A stretch of DNA of 64,000 nucleotides from UBA4615 sp046046245 (GTDB lineage Bacteria; Pseudomonadota; Gammaproteobacteria; Burkholderiales; Burkholderiaceae_E), in assembly GCA_046046245.1 (NCBI GenBank), contig JBJOKE010000010.1:6237-70236 (forward strand). Reading direction: 5' to 3'. Below the pieces are notes generated by a model that was given only the letters and a program-made list of their open reading frames with translations, was not told the DNA's origin and did no database searches. Shown piece after piece: positions 26,173 through 34,418 of the stretch; position 1 is the stretch's first letter; each line of letters opens with the position of its first letter. Made by a program: the position numbers and the translations under genes.

Positions 26173-27266
26173 CGGGTCGGCAGGCGGAAGCCGCGGGTCG
26201 CGAGGGTCTCGCGCGTGCCCGCGGGCAGCCCGATCCAGTCGCCGTCCCGGCCGACGCGGACCGGGCCGCCGAAGACCTTCGGCGCATCGCCGGCGAAGGC
26301 CTCCTCGAGCGGCGCGATCGGCAGCGGCGGCACGATGTGGTTGAGCAGCAAGTAGCCCACGCCCGCGTCGCGCGCGATCGCGGCCGCCTGCTCGGGCGTC
26401 GTGTGGTAGTCGAGGATGTCGCCGAAGACCTTGTGCAGGTTCGTGCGGCCGGCCGCCGTCGCCGCCGCGTCGAGCCGCGCGAGCAGCGGCGGCGACAGCG
26501 CCTCGTGGACCAGCAGGTCCGCACCCTTCGCCTCGCGACGCACCGCGTCCGAGGGCTTCGTGTCGCCGCTCAGCACGACGACCCGGTCCTTGTAGCGGAT
26601 GCGGAAGCCGAACGACGGATGTACCGGCGCATGGTCGACGACGAAGGCCACGATCTCGAGGTCGCCGTCGGCGATCACCGTCACGCGGCCGTCGGGACCG
26701 GGCACGATCGGCCGCGCGGCGCCGCCGAAGCCGCCGGGCGGGACCGTGGCCTCGCCGTGGTGCGCGACCCGGTAGCCGCGGTCGGCGCCGTAGGCCTGCA
26801 TCAGGCCGCCCACCACCGACTCGACGCCCTGCGGTCCGTGCACCGGCACCGGCTCGGTCCGCGTGCCGGCGACCCAGCGCTGCAGCATCAGCTCGCCCAG
26901 GCCGTCGAGGTGGTCGGAGTGCAGGTGCGTGAGCAGGATCGCGTCGATCCGGCCCGCGTCGAGCGTCAGCCGGCCGATGCCGCGCGCCGCGCCGCTGCCG
27001 GCGTCGACGACGAACAGCCGCCGGCCCGCGACGACGGCGGTGCACGGACCCGCGCGGGTCTCGTCGGGGAAGGGCGAGCCCGCGCCGCACAGTCCCACGT
27101 GCAGCCCGTCGGGCAGCGCGGCGATCGCGTCGGCGCCGAGCCGTGCGGTGGCGATGCGGTCGACCAGCGCGAGCGCGATCGGCACCCGCGCGAGCCAGGC
27201 GGCCGCGGCCGCGAGCGCGACTGCGGCGAGCGTGCCGGCCAGCCATCGGGTGCTTCGAGGGGTCAT
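26169..27266 (-). CDS. AtsA-like metallo-beta-lactamase-fold hydrolase
   Basis: MBL-fold protein of 365 residues in the group of AtsA arylsulfatase and RNase Z-like enzymes. The metal motif is THLHSDHLDGLGEL (HxHxDH); further ligands lie in VLSGDTKPSD and LLLNHIVPP. An N-terminal hydrophobic stretch (about residues 9-25) acts as signal anchor, placing the enzyme in the periplasm. It has 4-bp overlaps with both neighbours. The context with two formylglycine sulfatases makes an AtsA-type zinc sulfatase or a lactonase the likeliest activities, but the sequence alone does not separate them. Confidence 0.8.
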   Translation of the reverse strand: MTPRSTRWLAGTLAAVALAAAAAWLARVPIALALVDRIATARLGADAIAALPDGLHVGLCGAGSPFPDETRAGPCTAVVAGRRLFVVDAGSGAARGIGRLTLDAGRIDAILLTHLHSDHLDGLGELMLQRWVAGTRTEPVPVHGPQGVESVVGGLMQAYGADRGYRVAHHGEATVPPGGFGGAARPIVPGPDGRVTVIADGDLEIVAFVVDHAPVHPSFGFRIRYKDRVVVLSGDTKPSDAVRREAKGADLLVHEALSPPLLARLDAAATAAGRTNLHKVFGDILDYHTTPEQAAAIARDAGVGYLLLNHIVPPLPIAPLEEAFAGDAPKVFGGPVRVGRDGDWIGLPAGTRETLATRGFRLPTR

Positions 27267-28543
27267 CGGGCATCTCCGCGGGGGGCGGGTCTCACGTGGA
27301 TCCGGGCGAACATGCTCATCGTCGACCAGTACAGGTCGCGGCCGGTGCCGGCGCAGGGGAAGACCACGCCCTGCGTCCAGCCGCCGACCCGCACGCGCGC
27401 GCGCTCCGCGCCGGTCTCGACGTCGAGCACCACGACCGACTCGCCGCCGACGCGGCGCCAGTCGTTGACCACCAGCTCGCCGGTGTCCGGATAGACGATG
27501 CCGTGGCTCGCGACGCCGAAGGGCTCGCGGCGCCAGAGCGGCACGAGCGGACCGCCGTGCGGGTCGAAGCGCCAGGCGCGCAGCACGCGGTTCGCCGAGT
27601 CGAAGCCGACGACGACGCGGCGGCGCGGCTCCACGAGCGGCGGGTTGGTGACGCTGCCGCCGGGCAGGCCGCTGACCTCGACCGCGAGGCGATCGCGCGC
27701 GTCGGCGAGCGACACGCGCAGCAGCCGGTTCGATGCGCGACCGACGCCGGCGCCGACCATCGAGCTCAGGTAGCGGTGCTCGCCGTTGTCCATGAACCAG
27801 GCGTGCCGGCCGTCGATCACCGCATCCCATCCGTGCGTGCGGCCGCTCTCGCCGACGTAGTCGACGCGCCAGCCGTCGTCGAGGCGCAGCCGCGCCGCGT
27901 GCGGATCCCAGTGCAGGCGGAAGGCGCTGCGCACGCCGATCACGTAGACGGTGTCGCCGTCGGCGCTCAGCCGCGCGACCGAGGGTTCGTCGCAGACGAG
28001 GTCCTCGGACAGCGGTTCGAGCGTGGTCGGGTCGAGGACGGTGAGACGCGCGCGGGTGCGGCGCGACAGGTTCTTCGTGACGATCGGACCGGCGTCGAGC
28101 GCGACGAACGAGTTGTACGGCTCGGGCTCGGGCAGCCGGCGCGAGGCGGTCGGACGGCAGTCGCGGTCGAGGCGGTGCGCGTGGCGGCCGTAGACCACGC
28201 AGGGCGCGCCGTCGCGCAGCACCGCGAGGCCGCCCGGCCACATCGGCCCGCCGGCCAGGCGCGGCGAGCGGGCGAGCGGACGCAGCGTCAGCGGGTCGAT
28301 CCGCTCGACGCGCGCGCGGGTCGGCAGGCCGAGCCGCGCCCGCAGCGCGTCGTGCACCAGCAGGTAGACGTCGCCCGGCGCGCCCTGCACGGCCATCGTC
28401 GACAGCAGCGTGCGACGGCGCGTGCAGCCGAGCGATTCGCCGTCGCGCAGTCCGAGGCCGGGCACGCCCCGCGGCGCGGCGAGCCGGCGCGGGCCCGCGT
28501 CCTCGGCGGGCCAGGGGCTGGCGACATAGCCGGCGCCGCTCAA
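27263..28543 (-). CDS. unrecognised beta-propeller-like protein
   Basis: A 426-residue protein I do not recognise. It has repeated segments of the form L-D-x-x-T-x-x-x-L separated by short beta-rich stretches (VERIDPLTLRPLAR, LTVLDPTTLEPL, VVLDVETGAERARV), as in beta-propellers. A conserved-looking HGWDAVIDGRHAWFMDNGEH and WTQGVVFPCAGTGRDLYWS are also present. The start is inferred as TTG at 28543, whose TTGA overlaps the sulfatase stop; this matches the 4-bp overlaps of all neighbouring genes, and no earlier ATG or GTG fits. No signal peptide is clear. It could be a lactonase-like enzyme or a binding partner of the sulfatase. Confidence 0.7.
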   Translation of the reverse strand: MSGAGYVASPWPAEDAGPRRLAAPRGVPGLGLRDGESLGCTRRRTLLSTMAVQGAPGDVYLLVHDALRARLGLPTRARVERIDPLTLRPLARSPRLAGGPMWPGGLAVLRDGAPCVVYGRHAHRLDRDCRPTASRRLPEPEPYNSFVALDAGPIVTKNLSRRTRARLTVLDPTTLEPLSEDLVCDEPSVARLSADGDTVYVIGVRSAFRLHWDPHAARLRLDDGWRVDYVGESGRTHGWDAVIDGRHAWFMDNGEHRYLSSMVGAGVGRASNRLLRVSLADARDRLAVEVSGLPGGSVTNPPLVEPRRRVVVGFDSANRVLRAWRFDPHGGPLVPLWRREPFGVASHGIVYPDTGELVVNDWRRVGGESVVVLDVETGAERARVRVGGWTQGVVFPCAGTGRDLYWSTMSMFARIHVRPAPRGDAR

Positions 28544-30471
28544 CGCGCGCGGCTCCGGCGCAACCGCCGCCGGGCGAGGCCCGCGGCGATCAGCCCGAGG
28601 GCCGCGGCAAACGCGCCCGCGCCGATGGCGCCGTACTCCGGCAGCCAGTAGTTCAGCATGCTGTTGATCATCACCTGCCTCGTCGGCGTGTAGCCGTCGG
28701 GCATCGGCAGCACGCCGTGCGCGCGCGCCCAGTCGTCGTACGCCGCGCGCATCGTGGCCACGACCGTCGGCATCGTCTCGGCGAGGTCGCGCGTCTCGCC
28801 CGGGTCGGCGCGCAGGTCGTAGAGCCGCCAGCGGCCGTCGCCGAGCGGGGGCAGGCTCGAGGTCAGCTTGAGGTCGCCGCGATAGAGCGCGCGGTTGCCC
28901 GACAGCTCGTAGGCGATCGACTCGTGCGGCTCGCGCAGCCGCGCGTCGGGGTCGCGCAGCACCGGCAGCAGGCTGCGGCCCGCGAGCGGCTCGGCGCGCC
29001 GGTCGCCGGTCGCGGCCGGGTGCGGCACGCCGGCGAGCTCGAGCAGCGTCGGGACCACGTCCAGCACGTGCGCGAGGCCCGAGTGGATCGCGCCGGCGCG
29101 CGCGCCCGGCACGCCCGAGACGATCAGCGGCACGCGGATGCCGCCTTCGCCGGCGAAGAACTTGTAGCCCGACAGCGGCGATGCGGACGCGCTCGCCCAG
29201 CCCGGGCCGGGGATCGCATAGGCACCGGGCCCGCCGAGCCGCTCCAGGGCCTGCGAGTACTGCGTCATCAGCCAGAGTTGCGCGTCGCGGTAGTCCGATC
29301 CCTCGGGTCCGTTGTCGGACAGGAAGAGGAAGACGGTGTCGTCGTAGCGGCCGGTGGCCTTCAGGTGCGCGACGAGCCGTCCGATGTGGTGGTCCATCGC
29401 CTCGGCCATCGCGGCGTAGACCTCCATGCTGCGTGCGTGATGCCGCCGCTGGCGCTCCGACAGCCCGTCCCAGTCGGCGGTGGTGGGCATCGTCGCGAGC
29501 GGCGCGTCGCGCGGCACCAGACCGAGCTCGGCCGCGCGGTCGCGGCGTGCTCGGCGCAGCGCGGTCCAGCCCGCGTCGTAGCGGCCCGCGTGTCGCGCGA
29601 CGAATTCCGCGGGCGCCTGGAGCGGCACGTGGTTCGCCTGGAAGCCGACGACCGCCAGGAAGGGCCGCGACGCATCGGGCTCGTCGCGCAGGTAGCCGAT
29701 CATCCGGTCGACGAACCACTCGGACGAGTAGTAGCGCTCGGGCATCGTCGCCGGCCGGCCGTCCTCGAACCAATTCACCGACCTGGAGTGCGGCAGGTAG
29801 CGCTGCGTCGGGTCCCAGTTGTCCGAGCCGGTGTCGCCCTGGACGATCGAGCGGTCGAAGCCGCGGGCGTTCGGCAGGTTGTGCGGCTCGGTGCCGACGT
29901 TCCACTTGCCCGAGACGAAGGTCCGGTAGCCGGCGGCCTGCAGCAGCGACGAGACGGTGGTCACGTCCGGTGCCAGCGAGCCGAGGTAGCCGGGCCGACC
30001 CAGGTGTTCGCGCGGCATCGACTCGAGCAGGTTGCCGACGCCCGCGCGGTGGTGCTCGATGCCGGTGAACAGCATCGCGCGCGTGGGCGCGCAGGACGCG
30101 GCGACGTGGAAGTTCGAGAAGCGCACGCCTTCGCGGGCCAGCGCGTCGAGGTGGGGCGTGGGGATCTCGCCGCCGAAGGCACCGACGTCGGTGAAGCCCC
30201 AGTCGTCGGCGATCAGCAGGACGAGGTTCGGACGGCGGGCGGGGGCAGGGGGACGGGCGGCCGCGGTCGCCGGAGGATCCGCGGAGGGTGGGGACTGCGC
30301 GGACGCCGCGGCGGCTGCGGGTCGCATGGCGCGCGTCGACGACCCCGCATCGCCGGCCTCATCCCCGCTCCCACCCTGCGCACGAACGCCGACGGCCACG
30401 ACCAGCGACACCGCGACGACCGCCGCGAGCGCGATGCGCCGCGCCGAGGAGGACCCCATCCGGCGCCTCAT
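28540..30471 (-). CDS. formylglycine-dependent sulfatase (first copy)
   Basis: Type I sulfatase of the alkaline phosphatase superfamily, 643 residues. The metal-binding Asp pair is in LVLLIADDWGF (Asp89, Asp90), and the active-site Cys127 lies in the canonical CAPTR motif, the target of formylglycine-generating enzyme. GKWNVG and FLSDNGPEG supply further site residues. A signal anchor (about 11-30) and a Pro/Ala linker precede the domain. The C-terminus has a hydrophobic segment followed by RRRLRRSRAR, suggesting a second membrane anchor. The ATG at 30471 overlaps the isomerase stop by 4 bp. Probably periplasmic; the substrate is unknown. Confidence 0.9.
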   Translation of the reverse strand: MRRRMGSSSARRIALAAVVAVSLVVAVGVRAQGGSGDEAGDAGSSTRAMRPAAAAASAQSPPSADPPATAAARPPAPARRPNLVLLIADDWGFTDVGAFGGEIPTPHLDALAREGVRFSNFHVAASCAPTRAMLFTGIEHHRAGVGNLLESMPREHLGRPGYLGSLAPDVTTVSSLLQAAGYRTFVSGKWNVGTEPHNLPNARGFDRSIVQGDTGSDNWDPTQRYLPHSRSVNWFEDGRPATMPERYYSSEWFVDRMIGYLRDEPDASRPFLAVVGFQANHVPLQAPAEFVARHAGRYDAGWTALRRARRDRAAELGLVPRDAPLATMPTTADWDGLSERQRRHHARSMEVYAAMAEAMDHHIGRLVAHLKATGRYDDTVFLFLSDNGPEGSDYRDAQLWLMTQYSQALERLGGPGAYAIPGPGWASASASPLSGYKFFAGEGGIRVPLIVSGVPGARAGAIHSGLAHVLDVVPTLLELAGVPHPAATGDRRAEPLAGRSLLPVLRDPDARLREPHESIAYELSGNRALYRGDLKLTSSLPPLGDGRWRLYDLRADPGETRDLAETMPTVVATMRAAYDDWARAHGVLPMPDGYTPTRQVMINSMLNYWLPEYGAIGAGAFAAALGLIAAGLARRRLRRSRAR

Positions 30472-31784
30472 CGATCCCGCTCCCCGTCCTCGGAGCGTCG
30501 CAACGCGTCGTGCACCGCCCAGAGCCGATCCTGGCCCCAGACGGCGAGCCCGCCGACCGCGAACGACGGCACCCCCCACAGGCCCCGTTCGAACAGCGCG
30601 ACGCGGTTCGCCTCGACCTCGGCGCGCCAGCCCTCGTCGCCCAGCGCGTCGCGGCAGTCGGACCAGGCGAGGCCCGCCCGCTCGGCGATCCGCCGCAGTC
30701 CGCGGTCGGTGCCGGCATCGATCCCCTCGGCCCAGGTGCCGCGCATGAACGACAGCAGGTAGGTCGGCTCCAGCCCGGTCCGGCGCGCGAGCGGCATCAG
30801 CGAGAGGCCGCGCTCGGCGGGCCGCCCGACCGGATCGACCAGGCGACCGAAGTCGATGCCGCGCAGCCGCGCCTCGCGGGCCGCGTCGATGGCGATGTAG
30901 GTGCGCTTGGCGCGCGGCACCGGCAGCCCGCGCATCACCATCGGCAGCACGCCGCGCAGCCGCAGCGTCACGCCCGCATGCTCGGCGAGCCGCAGCACCC
31001 GCGGCGCGACGATCGCCGAATAGGGGCTGCGCAGCGAGTACCAGAAGTCGATCGGCCCCGGCTGCGCCGCGGCGAACGGCGCGGCCGGGTCGTCGTCGGG
31101 CGGGAAGAGGAGGCCCGTGGTGCCCGGACGCGCGGCACCGACCGCCTGCAGCCGCCGCTCGAGGTGGTGCAGACGGTCCACGCCCCAGTACCACTCGCCG
31201 CCATAGTGGAAGGTGCCGCCGAGGTAGTGGCCGAGCCGCGCGCGCAGCGCCTCGGCCTCGGCGAGGCGACGCGCCACGGCGTCGTGCGAGGCGGGTTCGC
31301 CCGTCGCGCGGGACGCCGGATGCGATCCGTCGGCGCGGCTCCACAGCGCGGCGCTGCGCGGTCCGGCCTCGTCGACGAAACGACCGTGGTCGATCGCATC
31401 GAGCAGCGCGGCGTTCGTGGCGGCGACGGCCGACGGGTCCGGCTGCGCGCCGGGGTCGAGGAACGCGAGCCCGTGCCGGCCCGCGAGCCGCTGCGCATCG
31501 GCTCGGGCCCAGGCGAGCAGCCGTGCGCGTTCGGGCGCCACCGCGTCCGACGGCGCGCCCACCATGTGCGGCACGATCGCCACGTCGTAACGTCGTGCGA
31601 GCGCCGGCAGCGACGCCGCCGCGAGCGCCGCGTGCGGATCGTCCGCCTGATGGAAGTAGTCGATCCGGTGCGGCTCGCCGCGCGAGCGACGCAGCCGCTC
31701 GGCACGCGCGCGCCGCCGTTCCTGCCGCGCGGCGGACAGGAACCACCCCGACAGCGCGGGCGACAGCAGGCCCTTCAGCGACAT
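30468..31784 (-). CDS. tandem-domain HCCA-isomerase/DsbA-like protein
   Basis: Protein of 438 residues with two thioredoxin-like (DsbA/GST-kappa) modules. The C-terminal one (about 235-435) matches 2-hydroxychromene-2-carboxylate isomerases: PIDFWYSLRSPYSAI, the helical insertion, and WGVPSFAVGGLAVWGQDRL. The N-terminal one (about 40-220) has the same opening, HRIDYFHQADDPHAAL, and a similar helical insert, but lacks the SPYS and GVPSF motifs, so it looks like a degenerate duplicate. The ATG at 31784 is chosen because the upstream open frame runs through the divergent promoter. It heads the five-gene coupled operon. Glutathione-dependent isomerisation is the family reaction. Confidence 0.78.
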   Translation of the reverse strand: MSLKGLLSPALSGWFLSAARQERRRARAERLRRSRGEPHRIDYFHQADDPHAALAAASLPALARRYDVAIVPHMVGAPSDAVAPERARLLAWARADAQRLAGRHGLAFLDPGAQPDPSAVAATNAALLDAIDHGRFVDEAGPRSAALWSRADGSHPASRATGEPASHDAVARRLAEAEALRARLGHYLGGTFHYGGEWYWGVDRLHHLERRLQAVGAARPGTTGLLFPPDDDPAAPFAAAQPGPIDFWYSLRSPYSAIVAPRVLRLAEHAGVTLRLRGVLPMVMRGLPVPRAKRTYIAIDAAREARLRGIDFGRLVDPVGRPAERGLSLMPLARRTGLEPTYLLSFMRGTWAEGIDAGTDRGLRRIAERAGLAWSDCRDALGDEGWRAEVEANRVALFERGLWGVPSFAVGGLAVWGQDRLWAVHDALRRSEDGERDR

Positions 31785-31906
31785 GGCGCGTTCCCGAGGG
31801 CGGCTGGCGAGGCCTGTATCGAACCCGTACACTGCCCGACCGCAAGTGCCTGACACCGAGGGCGAGGGCCGGCCGGCCCCGGACCGACGGCACGGGAGAG
31901 AGGACC

Positions 31907-32764
31907 TTGGGACGAACTTCGGAGCGCGGCCTGGCCGCCAAGGCCGGACGAGGCGCCGCACCGGCCCGTTCCGCCGCCGGCCGCGAGCCCGTGCGCGTCA
32001 CTCGGGGACGGGCCGCGACGGCGGCGTCCGCGAAGTCCGACTCGACGTCCGCTGCCAAGTCCGCTGCGAAGCAGGGCGCGGCGCGCAGCGCGAGGCCGGC
32101 CGCGTCCGGCCGAACGGGGCGGACGGCGGAGCGTGCGCCCCGTGGCGGCGATGCCGCACGACTCGGACGCGACGACTGGCTCGACGCCGCCTACGACGCG
32201 GTCGTCGCCGGCGGCTTCGACGCGGTCCGCGTGCTGCCGCTCGCCGATGCGCTGGGCGTGAGCCGTGGCAGCTTCTACTGGCACTTCGAGGACCACGCGG
32301 CGCTCGTGGCCGCGCTGCTCGATCGCTGGTTCGAGCGCGAGCTCGCCGCCGATCGCGAGGTCGAGGCGACCCGCAGCGACGATCCGGTGGCCGACCTGCT
32401 GGGGGTGCTCGACGACGCGCTCGCCCGCGGCGGCGGTGCCGCCGCCGACCTGAAGCCGATGCGCTTCGAGCTGGCGATCCGCACGCTCGGCGGCCTGGAT
32501 CCGGCGATCGGCCGACGCCTCGCCGAGGTCGATGCGATCCGCGTCGGCGTCATCGCCGAGAAGTTCGCGCGGGTGGTCGCCGACCGCGACACCGCCCGCG
32601 ATCTCGCGGTCCTGCTCTACATCGCGGTGGCCGGCGCCCATCAGGCGCTGTCGCGCACCGGCGGCGCCGGCATGGCCGGCTACCTGCGCGGCGTGATCGC
32701 CGAGCACCTGATCCGCCGCGTGGCCGCCGCGCCCGCGGACGGCCGCGACGGCGGCCTCAGTTGA
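31907..32764 (+). CDS. TetR family regulator with a long basic N-terminus
   Basis: TetR-type repressor. The helix-turn-helix is at LPLADALGVSRGSFYWHFEDHAAL, the family core being GVSRGSFYWHF, and is followed by an all-helical ligand domain. I chose the TTG at 31907 (GGGAGAGAGGACC just before it), which gives 285 residues. About 85 of these precede the DNA-binding domain and are Ala/Arg/Ser/Lys-rich and probably disordered. A later start would give a normal ~200-residue TetR, but no good ATG exists there. It is divergent from the isomerase-sulfatase operon and overlaps the second sulfatase tail to tail by 8 bp, so it probably controls these genes. Confidence 0.8.
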   Translation: MGRTSERGLAAKAGRGAAPARSAAGREPVRVTRGRAATAASAKSDSTSAAKSAAKQGAARSARPAASGRTGRTAERAPRGGDAARLGRDDWLDAAYDAVVAGGFDAVRVLPLADALGVSRGSFYWHFEDHAALVAALLDRWFERELAADREVEATRSDDPVADLLGVLDDALARGGGAAADLKPMRFELAIRTLGGLDPAIGRRLAEVDAIRVGVIAEKFARVVADRDTARDLAVLLYIAVAGAHQALSRTGGAGMAGYLRGVIAEHLIRRVAAAPADGRDGGLS

Positions 32765-34418
32765 TCCAGTACGTGTAGTCATCGTCCGGTGTCGAGCCCT
32801 GCTCGAGGGTCCGGTCGATCGCGACCGGGAGCTCGATGAACGAGCGCCACAGCGGCGCGGGCATGCCGGCGTGGTGCCGCTCGAGCAGCCCGCGCAGCCG
32901 GGCCAGCTGCTCCGGTCGTTCGCGCGACAGGTCCCGGCGCTCGGTCGGATCGGTCGAGAGGTCGAACAGCCAGTCCCGCTTCGGCCGTTCCGACGCGATC
33001 AGCTTCCAGTCGCCGTCGCGGACCGATCGCAGGCTGCCGTCGCGCCAGAAGAGCGTGCGCGGCGGCGGCCTCGCGCCGCCCAGCCACTCGAGCCAGTTCG
33101 CGCCGTCGATCGGGCGGTCCGCCGGCAGCGGCGCACCGGCGGCGGCGGCGGCCACCGGCATCAGGTCGATGCCCGAGACCGGCGTGTCGACGCGCGTGCC
33201 GGCCGGGATCCTCGCCGGCCAGCGCGCGACGTAGGGCACGCGCGTGCCGCCCTCGAACAGCGTCAGCTTCCAGCCGCGGAACGGCCGGTTGATCTCGGGC
33301 AGCCCGAGGTAGGCGGGCCCGCCGTTGTCGCTGGTGAAGACGACCAGCGTGTCGCGGTCCAGACCCTCCTCGCGCAGCGTCTGCATCACCCGTCCGACGC
33401 TGCGGTCGAGCGCGCGGATCATCGCGGCATAGACGCGGCGGCGGTGGTCGAGGTGGGTGGGGGTCGCGTCGTAGTCGGCGCGGGTGGCCTGCAGCGGCGT
33501 GTGGATGCCCCAGTGCGCGAGGAACAGGAAGAACGGCCGATGGCGGTTCGCGCGGATCGCGGCGACCGCCTCGTCGGTGTACCAGTCGGTCAGGTAGCCC
33601 GCGGGCTCGAACCAGGTGCCGCCGTTGTAGCTCGTGGCCCAGCGCATGTTCGGCCACAGGAACCGGTCGATCGGGTCGAAATCCTGCTTCGAGTTGACCG
33701 CGCGCGGATCGTTCTCGGGCAGGTAGAGCCCGCTCTCCATGAACACGGTCTCGGCGAAGCCCTGGGCGTTCGGCCGCATCTCGCGGGTGCTGCCGAGGTG
33801 CCACTTGCCGATGTGCAGCGTGTGGTAGCCGCGCTCGGCGAGCACCTCGGCGACGGTACGCTCGGAGGCGGGCATGCCGAGCTCGTCGAACTTCGGCGCG
33901 CGTGCGGCCGCCTCCCGATCGATGACGACCGGGTGGGGGCGGCCGGGCGCGTCGTACAGGTCGGCAGCGACCCGCGCCATCGCGCCCGGCGTCGGCGTGA
34001 ACTCGACTCCGAAGCGCCATGGATACCGGCCGGTGAGCAGGCCCGCGCGAGAGACCGTGCAGACCGCGCTCGCCGCATAGCCGTGGTCGAAGCGCGCGCC
34101 CTCGAGCGCCAGCGCGTCGATGTTCGGGGTGGCGGCGCCCCAGTCGGCGTGGCCGCCGCCGTAGGCGGTGACGTCGTTGAAGCCGAGGTCGTCGGCGAGG
34201 ATGACGATGACGTTCGGCGGGCGCTGGCCGGGCGGTGCCTGCGGCCGCTCGGGCCCGGCCTGCCACGGGATCGGCCGGTTCGGTCCGCGCGGATGGGCCC
34301 AGTCGGTGTACCAGCCGAGCGAGTAGCGCAGCACGACGAGGCGGTTGGACCAGATCAGCGCGGCTGCGGCGACCAGCACCGCGACCGCGATCAGCAGCGC
34401 CCGGCGGCGGGCGCTCAC
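32757..34418 (-). CDS. formylglycine-type sulfatase (second copy) with CTVSR site
   Basis: Type I sulfatase of 553 residues from a GTG at 34418 that overlaps the preceding stop. A signal anchor (about 6-23) leads to the catalytic domain. VIVILADDLGFND binds metal; the nucleophile motif is CTVSRAGLLTGRYPWR (Cys120); GKWHLG, HWGIHTPL and FTSDNGGPAYLG complete the site. The motif is Cys-x-Val-x-Arg where the family has Pro or Ala at that place, so maturation by formylglycine-generating enzyme is uncertain. It is coupled to the DJ-1-like gene and convergent with the TetR gene. Confidence 0.88.
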   Translation of the reverse strand: MSARRRALLIAVAVLVAAAALIWSNRLVVLRYSLGWYTDWAHPRGPNRPIPWQAGPERPQAPPGQRPPNVIVILADDLGFNDVTAYGGGHADWGAATPNIDALALEGARFDHGYAASAVCTVSRAGLLTGRYPWRFGVEFTPTPGAMARVAADLYDAPGRPHPVVIDREAAARAPKFDELGMPASERTVAEVLAERGYHTLHIGKWHLGSTREMRPNAQGFAETVFMESGLYLPENDPRAVNSKQDFDPIDRFLWPNMRWATSYNGGTWFEPAGYLTDWYTDEAVAAIRANRHRPFFLFLAHWGIHTPLQATRADYDATPTHLDHRRRVYAAMIRALDRSVGRVMQTLREEGLDRDTLVVFTSDNGGPAYLGLPEINRPFRGWKLTLFEGGTRVPYVARWPARIPAGTRVDTPVSGIDLMPVAAAAAGAPLPADRPIDGANWLEWLGGARPPPRTLFWRDGSLRSVRDGDWKLIASERPKRDWLFDLSTDPTERRDLSRERPEQLARLRGLLERHHAGMPAPLWRSFIELPVAIDRTLEQGSTPDDDYTYWIN

